Notes under the pieces: model-generated
Databases searched by the model: none
Told to the model about the DNA's origin: nothing
What the model saw: the letters and a program-made list of their open reading frames with translations, nothing else
In this document: positions 12,416-23,887 of the stretch, piece after piece
Position numbering within the stretch: the first letter of the stretch is position 1
How the letters are laid out: every line of letters begins with the position of its first letter
Assembly: GCA_964034945.1 (NCBI GenBank)
Contig: OZ035962.1
Coordinates: forward strand, 108,683,034 to 108,747,033
DNA: 64,000 nt
Source of the DNA: Chrysopilus asiliformis
Taxonomy: Eukaryota > Arthropoda > Insecta > Diptera > Rhagionidae
Reading direction: 5' to 3'
Program-made: the position numbers and the translations under genes

Positions 12416-13486
12416 GCTGGACTGAATGCGGAATTCACGTCATCAAACACCTGATATATTTTACAATAAAAAAAATATGCCAAAACATAAGAAATGGATC
12501 TTGTTTTTTCAAACTAATAGAATCGTGGTTTAATATCAGTTGGCAATAAATATCCAAAAGATACCTTTTCACATTGTCCATTCATGCGCATTATATAAGT
12601 AGTACATGTGTACAGTTAAGGGTTTCGTTTAGTCGTCCCTTACGAATTGATTTTCCTATCCTCCTTTTGGAGCCAAACCCTCGTATACACGCGACAGTGG
12701 TTTATCACGATTAGAAGTGACGTCATAGTTAACCATCGTGCTTTTTTTTCACTCTATGAAACCAAAATTCGAGGGTTCCTTTACAAACGCATAGCGTCTA
12801 TTTCAACCCCACTTGAAATTTCAAAATTGTTGTTATTTACTTTTCTCCAAGATACGTCATTCAGTCCCACTTAAATGCAATGCCTAACCTTTTTCCACTT
12901 TGTTGTGCCGCAGGGTAAAATCAACGTGGAACGCCTATAAAGGACAAACGGAAGTAAGCTTCAAAGTTTTATTTTTTTTTCTGAATAAAGCGTAAATGAA
13001 AAACATGACGCCGGATTGTTATTATATGAAATGGCATTGTTTATTTTGAATATTACGCGAATGGGAGAAAAAAGGAAATCTGATTTCGTCAAGAAAGTTT
13101 GAATAGGTAATGTGGGAGCCTAAATTTAAATTAAAACAAGAAAAATGAAAGAATCTACAAAAAAAGAAAATCTAGGAAAAACCAGTTGCGTATTGCTGAA
13201 TGTGTCAACTTTAAAAATTCATCAAGACATTTTACGTCATGCTTTTGGAGTTAATTGCGTTGCAATGTTTTTATTTTTCAGTTTGGTTACCTCGCTGTTT
13301 TATCCTTTTTTTTACACCCAAACAAAGTTTGAACATTTCAATTATTTTTTGGAAAAGGACCTTTGGGACTTAAGTAATTAAAACAAAATATTTATGCGTC
13401 ATCCCGATGTGAGTGACGTTTGCTCAAGTTAAATTGTTAAATGTTACTCGTTTACGCGGAAAAAATCCGCATAGGAAACGTTTCTG
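12416..13486. other. No feature recognised
   Basis: Short open frames only; no recognisable domains or repeats of note. Confidence 0.5.
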
Positions 13487-13800
13487 TAAAATATGGTACA
13501 GCGATTATAACTCTTTTACCTAACCTAGGTTTCTCGTAAACGGCTAGACTAAGTTCTTGACCGAGCAGAATTGGACCATTCCTTTGAAACGAAAGAGTTT
13601 TTTGTACTTTTTTCAAAAACGGTGAGCCATATAGAAACATTTATTAAGGCAAAATGTGTTTAGAATCGGATTTCACATAACCTTTCCATACACCAGAATC
13701 CAATCGGACCGCTGCTTCTCCCTGTCTCATACAAGTGGAATACTTTTTTCCTGTTTTCTCGAAAATTGTGCATCGCATCGAAAAATTTATAAACAAAAAA
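13487..13800 (-). repeat. Dispersed repeat family B fragment
   Basis: GGCTAGACTAAGTTCTTGAC, GACCATTCCTTTGAAACGAA, CACATAACCTTTCCATACAC and TTTCTCGAAAATTGTGCATC repeat the middle of the copy at 7912-8460. Shortly after, 13808-13855 has three tandem 15-bp units of CCTCCAAGAGTTAAC. Confidence 0.5.
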
Positions 13801-14267
13801 TGTGTTTATAATCCAAGAGTTCACCCTCCAAGAGTTAACCCTCCAAGAGTTAAACATAATACGAATGTCAACGGCAGGCGTCTGCGCAATTTCTTTAACA
13901 GTAGCTTTTTCGAAATTTTTAACTTTTTGAAAGAAAAAGACACCGGCCGTTTAGATTTTTTAATCTAAACGAACACTGAAGAGGAAGCTGTCAAATTTTA
14001 AGCTAACAGCAAAACGGAGCTGGCAAAAATAGTGCACAGCTATTTAAGAAATGAAATATTTTACAATTATTATCTAAATTTCGTAAGTTTTTTGCAGCAA
14101 AAATAACTTTTTGGGGAGCATTCGCACAATATGTATCTTTAAATAGATTGTAGAAGAAATTAAAATAACAGTTATTGATATTTAGTAACAGTTATTGGAA
14201 TATTTTTTAACCGTTTTTGAAATATGTTTCAAATATAGAAAGGCTAAAGGAAAATTTTAAGTATCTA

Positions 14268-14516
14268 AGCCGTTTGCACCAACAAAACTTAGCAACTTAT
14301 GCACAACTTAAAAAATTTAAGTCGAAGAATTTCTACGGTTTAAGTAGGCTAACCACAACTTAATTTTTTAAGAATAATACGCGCAAACGGGCCTAAAAGT
14401 GCACTATTCTTAAAAAAATAAGTTGCGGTTAGCCTTCCTTAAATCGTAGAAATTCTGGAACTTAAGTAATTTTAGCTGTACTTAAGTTGCTAAGTTTCGT
14501 TGGTACAAACAGCACT
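14268..14516. mobile_element. Fold-back element, about 250 bp
   Basis: Left arm (from CGTTTGCACCAACAAAACTT) and right arm (inverted: TGTTTGTACCAACGAAACTT) pair over about 110 bases, sharing GAATTTCTACG and CTTAAG-rich words. A clear target duplication was not found. Confidence 0.65.
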
Positions 14517-16407
14517 ACGTGCCGTTGGCGGCTATAATATAGTGGAACTAAGTTGAGAATTTATTGTAAAAACGATAAATTTAATGAAATTAAATTGCGA
14601 ATGAGGCAAAAACGATCCCAGCATAGGCGTATGGGTTTATAGGAAATATTTTTCAATCAAGTTGAGAATTTATTATTAACCCTTGGTGTCATGGCTTTAA
14701 TTAACGCATCATGAAGATTTTTTTGAATCATGTTATTTATCGAGCTTACCACATTTATGTAGGACCAAATTATTGTGTGCAGGGCGGGTATTTAACCTTA
14801 TCGTGGCCTCCTCACAATATTCAACTACATATCATCAAATGGAATTCATTGAATCATTGAAAGCATGCTGTGTATGACTGGTTCATATTCTTACTTTAGT
14901 AATTGGGTGTATGTTATTCATTCATTCTCATTTATTTCATTCATTGATTCCACTTAATATCAAAACTTTTGCCGCCTTTTTACGCTAATATGCGCGTCAT
15001 CAAGACAACTAGTAATGGTTGGCAGCAAGATGCACGTCAGTCAAACAATCATAAGAGTTACAAGTCTAATCACAAAAAAAAAAAAATGGTGCAAAGAAAC
15101 CGAGCGGTGCGAAACGAAGTTAATATTCATATTCTTGAGGCAATTCATATCGATAAAAATCATTCAGAAATTCTCATTGGTAAGCAAAAATATTCGCCTC
15201 CGCTTGTCTGACTGTGTATTGCTAAACACATCCAGCAAACACATCCAGTATATAAATAAATTTATATTAAGATATTGTTTTTCGATACTTTATTGCAAAA
15301 TGTTCTTGTTTCACGCACCAGTTTAGGATGAAGTTGGCGGCGTGGGCGTCAATCAAATAGTGACTACGCTGCACGGGTGAGTGGATGTTATAAATATTCA
15401 TTGATCTACAAACTTATGAATTAGTGGATATGAATGACATTTGTCATGTCACTAGTCCGCAGTCACCGTCAAAGTCAGGAATGAATACTATTAAATGATT
15501 ACAAACCAAGGGGGGTTTGGTCGGGAGTATAGCAAAATACTGCCCACGTATGTCCTAAGTTTGTGAATGGGCAAAATCAAATAACATTTTTCTCATTTTT
15601 ATATCCAAATAAACGACTTTTTTTTGTATCTTCTTAGAAAACGGTACGAAAAATTAATAAAATTATCTGGAGTGAACAACGCATGACTTTCCTCTGCAAC
15701 ATTTGACGAATTTTTTCCAAATATCTTGGAACCGTTTAAAATTTTATATCATAAAACATTCGTTTTTTCCCAAAAGCGCATACTTTTTGAAAAAATCTTA
15801 AGAACCGGTATTTAAAAAAAAATTGTGTGGGAAGTACCCGTTATAGCTACCGTTACCTTTCCAAAACTTGATAGAAAACTACAATTTTTATAAAACTTTC
15901 TTACAAAAAAATTCAAGTCGCTAGCTCAACGCGTTCTCGAGTTATTGAAGATACATACAACGGATTCCGTATTGACCAGAAAGTTTCTATCTACCCCTGT
16001 TTTCTAATCGGTCACCGACATAAATACAACACTTTCCTTCTATAGTTGCGCAGGAGAAAATAAAAATGTATGAAGTTTTATACAACTCTTTCTTACATCT
16101 TTAAAAATCCTTCTTTAAAAAGGAAGAATATTTGAAAAAAATTCTTCTATTTAAATTTTATTTGTAGTTTTCATATCGGACGCTACACATAATTTAATTT
16201 CATTATGGGTGGCTACTACACCGTAATAGAATTTCAGTCTCAAAAAAATCCTTGGGAAATTTAGGATTTTTGACGTGTCGTGTAAAAAAGGTTTTTGTCT
16301 ATGCTTAAAAAAGAAGGTTTTTATGTCCTAATTGAATCGTCTATGCTTAAAAAAGGTTTTTATGCCCCAAGATTCCTCCTATAAAAAATTACGAAAAACC
16401 CTGAATG
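14517..16407. other. Unassigned DNA with weak repeat traces
   Basis: Contains the family B-like trace at 15500-15960 and, at 16250-16380, three repeats of TGCTTAAAAAAGGTTTTTAT-like words. No gene seen. Confidence 0.45.
15500..15960 (+). repeat. Weak family B-like fragment
   Basis: GGGGGGTTTGGTCGGGAGTA, GTTTGTGAATGGGCAAAATC and TCAAGTCGCTAGCTCAACGC echo blocks of the family B repeats at 7912 and 10889. Strongly diverged. Confidence 0.35.
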
Positions 16408-16415
16408 CTAAAAAG

Positions 16416-16848
16416 CAGTGTTGTTCCTCTACGCGTAGACTTTAATTGTCTACACTTCTGTGTAGACAATAGCGTAGACTATAGATTTGGGGTAGACAAT
16501 ATCCACTTTGCGTAGACAATGTAGACTTTCTCATATCTGTCAAAACAAAGTGAGTCATATATCTAATACTATACTATATAGGAAATGGCCAATTACAAGA
16601 AATGGCGAAGAATTTCCATTAAAGTTTGCTGCGAAGTTCTCATGTACAGCATTTGGCAATTGCTTCCTGGAAATTGTGCTTTATTATGTTAAAATAATTT
16701 GAAGAAAATCAGATTTTCAAACTAAATCAGCTATCCTTTATTTTATTGATTGTCTACATTGTTTACGCGTAGACCATTGTCTACAGTAATAGTCTACGCG
16801 TCGACAATGGTGTAGTCTACATCACGTAGACTACGCGGCATAACACTG
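16416..16848. mobile_element. hAT-like element packed with GTAGAC palindromes
   Basis: 433 bp with ends CAGTGTTGTTCC / CAGTGTTATGCC. Flanking 8-mers ctaaaaag (16408-16415) and ctaaacag (16849-16856) match at 7 of 8. Both subterminal regions carry repeated GTAGAC / GTCTAC and CTACGCGTAGAC words forming GTAGACAATGTCTAC-like palindromes. The middle is unrelated A/T-rich sequence. Confidence 0.75.
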
Positions 16849-16860
16849 CTAAACAGGCGA

Positions 16861-17190
16861 AACTTACTAATATAACCGTTGGAGAGTAACCGGAGTAACG
16901 AAGTTACCAGTTGCTAATGAGTTGCCCTGCAGTTACAAAATAACCAGTTTGAAACCGTCGCTTTGTGATTAATTTTTAACTCAGGTTGCACATTAATAAC
17001 ATTGCAATTCGGTACAAAGCTAATAATTTAAAACCGTTTTTTCGCTCTCAATGCTCAACTTTTCGGTGGCAAACGAGTTACTTCCGAAACCAGTTACAAA
17101 GTTAGTTATTTTTAGCTGTTACTTTGTTACCAGTTTGCCACTCGTTAGTGGCCGTTACCTGCGTTGAGTTACCATTGTGCGTAACATAAC
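16861..17190. repeat. GTTACAAARTAAC word repeat, locus 1
   Basis: Repeated GTTAC/GTAAC words (GTTACAAAATAACCAGTTT, CAGTTACAAAGTTAGTTA, GAGTTACC) at irregular spacing, directly after the hAT-like element ending at 16848. No terminal inverted repeat resolved. Confidence 0.5.
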
Positions 17191-17474
17191 TCAATTTGTA
17201 TACTGTTTTGTGTTTAACCATTGAATCATTTCTGATTAGTGGTTTGAACCCTACATTTTTAGCATTGAGCTCTGTTGAAAATTCTCGGCTTATAGGTTAT
17301 AAGAAATGTAACAAAATGTTATATTATTGGAAACTACCGATTTTTCAGAGGTACTCTCCTACTTCTCCAAAGAAAATATCCCATTTTCCCAAGAGAGTTC
17401 TATAAAAAGTCTTTCGGTTTATGAACAGCTTTTAGGGTGGATTAACCAGCAAAGTTTCGCAGTATAAAAGCAAA

Positions 17475-17941
17475 TCATACTAATATATAAAAATGATTTG
17501 GTGTCTGTCTGTCTGTTCCTCTTTCACGCAAAAACGGCTGAACCGATTGGCATGAGTGTGTGTGGTAGTTCTGGTTCCAACATAGGTATACGGAAAAGTA
17601 GCGCGAGGGGTAGGGGGAGTAAGGGAAGGGGGTAAAGTGATTTCGAAACTTAGTTTTTGCGCTATGTTGCTCTTTCGCGGGGAAACTACTGAACCGATTG
17701 GCCTGAAATTTGGCATAGATGTTCGTTGGGGGTCCAGCCCCAACATAGACCTATTAAAAAGTAGCCCGAGAGGTGGGGGAGTAAAGGGAAGCGGGTAAAG
17801 TGATCTCGAAACTTAGTTTTCCCTCGTTACCCTTTCGCGGGGAAACTACCGAGCCGATTGGCCTGCAGTTTAACTCCAACATAGCCCATAAAAAAAAAAA
17901 TTAGAAAAACTTAACCCGGCAACGACGGGTATGCAAGCGAG
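17475..17941 (+). mobile_element. Helitron-like non-autonomous element, copy 2
   Basis: Starts TCATACTAATATATAAAAAT after A. It ends CCCGGCAACGACGGGTATGC then AAGCGAG before T, so the terminal CTAG has decayed to CGAG. A small hairpin ACCCG/CGGGT lies 11 bases before the end, as expected for Helitrons. Same internal repeats as the copy at 7432. Confidence 0.65.
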
Positions 17942-19540
17942 TACAATATAAAGTAATATCATGCAAGAACTGGATATTTATATCTACCCCAGCATGTGTT
18001 AAGCATAGATATTAAATTGCGACTAATAGCAATCAATAGACTGCGTAAAAAAATGAGCGATTTTTTTTTATAACGACTAATCGTATTGAGTAATCGGCAA
18101 TAGTTACTCGTGTTCAGGTGATTATAAAAATGACAGGCATTTAAACCGGAAGGCTTTATCACATGAGGATGTAAAAGAGAGGGTAAGACGAGGAATTCAA
18201 TTCATAAAACGTTTCATTCATCAGAATCAACGGAGGCAGGCAGTTTTCTCAAAGTATTTAAACGATCGATCTTGTGCGAACGGATGTACATGTGTCCCTT
18301 TTTAGCATCGACCCTTACGAATTTGGGTTACTTATTTCGTCTTTTACTTCAATTCATCAGTGCAATGCCAATAGGATGTCTTGGAAGACCTTCGAAACGA
18401 AATGGCTCTGTAGAGGGATAAAATCCAGGAGAAATGCAAATCGGTGTCGTATGGAGCCCATCAAGCCCAACGCCCTTCAAAAATATTTACACTGTGTGCT
18501 TCTGTGTGGAGAATACTTTTAGCTTTATGCTCCACTCGGATACAAACACAGTTACAGCTGCCCTGTGTTTACCTATACCTATCGCACAGGGCTAATGTGC
18601 AAAAGTAAATGGGGATTTTTTTTATTAATATTTCGGAAGTAGGATTGGAGCCCTTTTCACATTTATATGCGAATGTTTGCATGTATATCTTTAAAGGGGC
18701 GATTTTATCGACCCGTAAAATGTAGGAAAATTGAATGAGAATTCAGGGGGAAGAATGGCCAAGGGATCATGTCTTTTGAGTCAGTCGGCTAACGAGTTTC
18801 CACTTCAGTTTAACAAATACAATTTGAAATTTTTTCAATGTGGAGCTATCGGTTTCATTGTGTTTCCGAATAATCGAATGCTGGGTATATAAAGCACATA
18901 AGTTCGACATTGGATAGGCTACACTTGCTTCTGTTTATCATATTTTGGCGCGCAGCACCAACACTTGCCCGAAATATGAATGAAACGTGACGTAGCTGAC
19001 TATATAGAAAATCCTGTTTTATTTCACTTTAATTAAACACATTCTGGTTGATTTACATGTCGATTTTTGTGTTAGTCAGCCTGTGTGGGTGTAGCTTTAT
19101 ACTCGTAACGATTTTTTCCCTAGGAAATATATTTCAATCAACATCGATTTGGGAATATCTACAGGGGCAGCGAGTCCGAAATATACACATGTCGGCATTA
19201 TCATTGTTTATAGGTGGATGCACCCTAAATCCACTTTGTTTTAATTAGTTATAAAACGCAAGAAACATTTGACCGTTAATCAAGCTTTGGGTGGGAAATA
19301 TCTTAAATAATGAATGAAAAAAGGTTTGCAACAACTGAAGTAGTCTGTTTTTGGGCAAGTTGCGCAATAATGGCTGACAGACTATTGTTGAAATGGGTAA
19401 CGTTGCCAACAATGTACCATTTTTGCTAAATTGTTGATAAAACATTGTAGTATTTATGGTTGTTGTACCTGAAATTCATTCACACCGATTTGGGAGCGAT
19501 TTCTTTCTTGCAAATATAATAGTGCCAAGGCTTGGGCCCT
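17942..19540. other. No gene recognised
   Basis: Includes an 82-codon open frame at 18274-18522 with no recognisable family. Nothing else stood out. Confidence 0.5.
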
Positions 19541-19664
19541 TTTTGAAAAAGCTTTCATTTTCCTATTGTTGAAAGCTTTGATCCCATTGATGGAAAAGCT
19601 TAAATCGTAATCGCAATGGTAATTGTTAGTCTGAATAGTGCTTAAACCCAATTCATTAAGCTTA

Positions 19665-19810
19665 AGCCCCATTTAGACTAACGATTGCGATTACGATTGA
19701 GTTTCCTCGATCAATGAGATCAAAGCTTTCATTTTGCTATCATTGATAACTTCGATCTCATTGGTTGAGCAAGCTCAAACGAAATCGCAATTGTTAGTCT
19801 GAATTGGACT
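19665..19810. mobile_element. Harbinger-type fold-back MITE
   Basis: 146 bp; arms AGCCCCATTTAGACTAACGA and AGTCCAATTCAGACTAACAA continue as inverted repeats almost to the centre. TTA at 19662-19664 and 19811-19813. A partial relative lies at 19540-19660 (CGTAATCGCAATGGTAATTG), giving local duplication. Confidence 0.75.
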
Positions 19811-19924
19811 TTAGGTCAGGTTTGCAGTCGGAAATATAGCGCTTCAGAACCATTTAATTCGGCGCTTCAAAGAGGCCCAAAGTGCTTCCTTTTCCATCCC
19901 CTATTCATGTCATTGCGAACAAGC

Positions 19925-20295
19925 CACAGAACTATATAACATAGAACAACTGTCACCATACAAAGCTCTGCTGAAAAATGGTCCCAAAAGTATTCCCCTC
20001 TTTATCGTACTTGAACGCATCCACTGAACTGTATAAGGTCGCGAAATTCAAATTTAGTTTGCCGCGAAATTCAAATTTCACAAGTTTGAGACTAACTTTA
20101 GGCGCAAACAAATAACTTTAGGCGCCAACACCATTCCGAAAGTCTATTTTCCTTTGACAGCTCACGGTTTAAACGAGAGGAGTATATTTATTTTCATACG
20201 GTTATCTTGCTCTTACTTGACTCGTTTTGATTCACTGAACTCTATTGAAATGGGACCATTTGAGACAGCAAATCGAGCGATCTAGTATATCTATG
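19925..20295 (+). mobile_element. hAT-type MITE, family 1, copy A
   Basis: 371 bp starting CACAGAACTATATAACATAG and ending in AGTATATCTATG. It is flanked by a perfect 8-bp duplication GAACAAGC (19917-19924 and 20296-20303). The ends are imperfect inverted repeats (CACAGA.. against CATAGA..), recalling the CAGAGAAC ends of hobo/Hermes-type hAT elements. Subterminal AATGGTCCCA and TGGGACCATT form a second inverted pair. No transposase. Confidence 0.9.
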
Positions 20296-20303
20296 GAACA
20301 AGC

Positions 20304-21780
20304 GCTTTCGTCAAGCTGCTTTTCGAACGCTTCTGAACGGCTCGAATGGCAGTATGTCGGAAGCTCATGGAGCATTTCTATCTACTTGAATTTTAACGAT
20401 AAATTTAAGACAACTCCTGCCACTTTGGAGATTTTAAGACAACTAATCGGTTGTGGAATCCTCTTGGAAAATGATGGGCTTACCAGTAGATTCTTTCGGA
20501 AGCGTTTAAGAAGTGCTTAAATCGTACTTGAGATTTTTCCTATTGGGTTGGTGTGGCACACTTGGGTCTGAATTGCTCCATTGGGATGCCACGTGAATTT
20601 TTACAATCTTCTTCCTATAACAATTTCGAGCTCCTGATGAAGCGTAGTAAATCTGCAATATCCGTTAATTTTGGGGTAACTAATTTGGGTTTTTCCTTAA
20701 AATCGGATAAATATTCCAATATAAATTCTCCGCATATTCGCACGGACAAAATTTTATTTTGTTTTCAGTTTTTATAGACTACCTAAGAATACTATACCTT
20801 CTGCAATATACCGAAGGATATAAAACCTCAATAAAATACGTCCGATCAATCAAACTGCTGTAATTAACCAAATGTCGCCTAATAAATATATTTTCATGAT
20901 TAGTGGCCACGTTGTAAAAGAAATGTCTGAATATTATTACTTTCGGAAGTATTTTTAATATTTATTACGATTAAAAAGGGTTAATCCGGATGCTTGCAAT
21001 AAAATTTTATTGCTGTTTTGTAAAAAGGCCTGCTTCAATTTACAATTGACCTGCTTAGAATGTTGATAAGATGGATTTTGATGTAGTGGGTTAAATAATA
21101 AAATATCTATATCTATAAAAGTAATATAATTATGAGTTTGAAAAAAAATCTTTAAGAAAAAATCTATGTGTACACAGGTTTACCAAGTACTTTTGAACAG
21201 CATGAAGCTGACACACGGAGAAAAAGTAATAAGTATATCTAATTGTTTTGTAATGAGGGATCGGGACTATTACTAAATTTCAACTACAAAAATAGTCAAA
21301 ATCGACAATTTTTATAATAAATTTAACTATATGAATCAAAAAGCTCTCAGTTTTAAGTATTTAAGACGTAAAAAATAATTTCACAGATTTTTTTGAAATT
21401 TAAACTGATTCTTTGATTATTAGTTTATCTTATTTGTGAAGAAAATAATCTACAAGCGATTACCTAACAGCCGTTGTTTAAAATAGCCAAAAAAATGTGC
21501 TAATAAACGCGTCTATTTCAAACGCAGGGCAATTTTTGCCATGCTGCAAATAAGAACTTCGATGTCTTGCTATTTCTGTAATTAATAGTTTTTGAATTAT
21601 CGAGAACACAAGTTTTTTTCCCAGTTATTTTTCAACTGAGATTTTCCTTTTAAAAAATAAAGCTCTTCATAGTAAGTCCGCTTCAGATTTTGTTAAATCT
21701 ATTCATTAGCTGTCCTGCAAAAAACTGAAGGATTTACTGTCGCGGCGCGCAACTTTTTGAGTTCAAATCGTTGTCACTCT
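20304..21780. other. No gene recognised
   Basis: Open frames at 20245-20520 and 20553-20777 overlap or follow the hAT MITE and show no domain. A partial CACGGAG element starts at 21216. Confidence 0.5.
21216..21400. mobile_element. Partial CACGGAGAAAAAG element
   Basis: CACGGAGAAAAAGTAATAAG followed by GGGATCGGGACTATTAC resembles the left arm of the TA-flanked element at 52286. The right end is not recognisable. Confidence 0.35.
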
Positions 21781-21800
21781 AGTCGTGTTCTTTTTGATGT

Positions 21801-21892
21801 TCTGGAGCTATGCAGAGCAACATTTTCCATACAAACCGCTGCACTGGATGCTGCGAAAACGCATGAAAAGCGTTGCTCTATATAGCTCCAGA
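21801..21892. repeat. Short fold-back repeat
   Basis: TCTGGAGCTATGCAGAGCAAC at the left is matched by the inverted GTTGCTCTATATAGCTCCAG at the right, with further weak pairing inside. It may be a small MITE. No convincing target duplication. Confidence 0.5.
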
Positions 21893-21973
21893 GCAATAAA
21901 AAAACACCCTTTCTGTGAATTTCAATTGCGTTCATTGGTTCAAATAAATGACGCGGACGCTCGCATTAGCTTT

Positions 21974-22018
21974 TAAAGTGCATATGACAGTTGCTGTATC
22001 TGTCATATGCACTTTAAG
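21974..22018. repeat. Perfect 18-bp-stem hairpin
   Basis: TTAAAGTGCATATGACAG and its exact complement CTGTCATATGCACTTTAA are separated by nine bases. No terminator context (eukaryote), so a structural or MITE origin is more likely. Confidence 0.7.
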
Positions 22019-22560
22019 AGCTTAAATATCAAGTGTGATTGCTATTAAGCGAGTTGTTGGTAAATATAGTTTAGGGGCTGTGTTTCGGAATTTAGATCCC
22101 CCCCACCTCTTCCGCCTTTTTCTCACTATACCACATTTTTTGATGGAGTTTAGTACATTTTTTTAATGGAGTTTAGTACCCACATTGTCGCAGACCCCCT
22201 TGGAAGTGTGACTACTTTTTGGACTGCCTTTTAAAAAAACTAAAAAAAATATAGTTAAGTTTTTTATATATTTTATGTGGCAATGCTGTTCATTTTATAT
22301 ATTTTATAACCTCAAAGAAGTTTTTTTTTGTTTTTTTAGTGTACGTTCGACACATGCACCCACATATGCCGTATAGCATTTTTTGTGAGCAACTGTATTG
22401 TTGCTTATGCAGTGTTATGTTAACATTCGGATACGAAACGTGTTCAATTCGAGTATGTGTACTTCATATGGAAGTGTGGCAACTACACACAATCACCGTA
22501 CTCTTAGTCAATGTACTATCTAGTGTAGTGGTAATAGAGGAAGAGAAGCAGCAGTAAATA

Positions 22561-23337
22561 TGAGGAATTGGAAGTGGTAGGAAAGATTTTTATTTGGTCT
22601 CTGGTCTGGTTTCCTTTTTGAAAACTTCTCCTTCAATTCAATACAGAGTTGAGTGCGAATGCCGATGGTCGTTCTTCGCATCTCTTAGGAGCAACGCGCG
22701 CGCCCTCTATTTTTCAAGTTATTATTTTTTTTGTGTAAAGAAAAGATGAGATATTCAGATTTTTTGTAACAATTCACGCTAAGAAAAAACTTGTGTTTAT
22801 TAATTGTACCGTAAAATTATCGTGTAAACTATTTTTCCAGATGATCAAGTATTGTTTTAAATTGAAATCAGTTTTTTTTCATATTTCGTGTTACAAGTAA
22901 TTCAGTTGGGTGTTCACTGCTATTAAGATGATGAGGAGAGCAGAGAGTTTTGTAAATTAAGATTTTTCCTCTGTGTCTTCAATTAATCAGAATCAGAATC
23001 TGTTGACAAAAGGAGCTGCAAGTGACTTGACTCGTTTCAAATTCAAAAGAGTATGAAAAACAAAGTGATGTTGATAAAAGATTGGATAAATTTTTAACAA
23101 TATGAATAAACAATAGACTGTGCGTTTGTTTTTTACGTAGTGACGACAGTGGAGAAAAGTGCGAATAGATTTTTTGTTGGGCCAAAATAACGAGAAAAAG
23201 GACCAAAATTGTGAGGAGCGCAAGATTGGAACGAATCTCACTTCCAAACGTGTCATATACTATAGAGAAATTACGTTAAGCGGATTTCTAGCCTAGATTA
23301 TCCAAACGGAAAGGTGATTTTTCAATTGAGCGCAAAA
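22561..23337 (+). promoter_or_regulatory. Mkp3: Probable Mkp3 promoter / 5' UTR region
   Basis: This is the stretch directly upstream of the Mkp3 ATG. It lacks any recognised transposon and has a small GC-rich patch (about 22688-22712, gcaacgcgcgcgccc). An arthropod-like initiator core TCAGT occurs near 22902. Transcription start and any 5' non-coding exon cannot be fixed from sequence, so the assignment rests on position. Confidence 0.35.
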
Positions 23338-23887
23338 ATGCCGGAAACTGATGTCGATTCGGTTACTAAGGAGTGGCTGCAATCAGAGCTACGATGTGCC
23401 AAAGATCTAATCATATTGGATTGTCGTAGCTCAAATGAATATTTGGAAGGTCATATTCGATCAGCTGTTAATTTTTCGATACCGAGTATTATGCTGAGAC
23501 GTTTGGCAGCTGGGAAGATAGATTTGACATCGACAATTAAATGCCGTGATTTGAAGCAGCGGATACAGGATGGCTACAAGGAGGGTCTTTTTGTTTTGTA
23601 CGAAAACAATACCAATCTATCGGGTATCTGCGGTATGGGAGGCGGTGGCGGTGTCACCCCAATTGGTGGTCTTATGGGGCCATCGGGCAACGGAAATGGT
23701 GGAGATGATTTAACATCGGGAACGGCAACATCAGCCCATCAGCAATTTCAGCAACAAACTACTGCTCCATCAAATACAGTAACAAGTAGTTTTAACAATA
23801 TTAATAGTGAAATAACAAATACAACTATAATCAACGTGTTGCATCGTCGCCTAAAACAAGATGGCTGTCGGGTTGTGTATCTACAGG
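23338..23887 (+). CDS. Mkp3: Mkp3 coding exon 1 (rhodanese/KIM half)
   Basis: Encodes residues 1-183 and the first base of codon 184. It holds the whole substrate-docking half: the [14 protein letters not shown] core of the inactive rhodanese fold, then the IMLRRL kinase-interaction motif. It ends with [15 protein letters not shown] before donor G|GTAAAT. The split codon G|AT gives Asp, as in the Drosophila LQDGF junction. The frame stays open past the donor to the stop ending at 24042, so an unspliced transcript would add about 50 unrelated residues. Confidence 0.94.
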
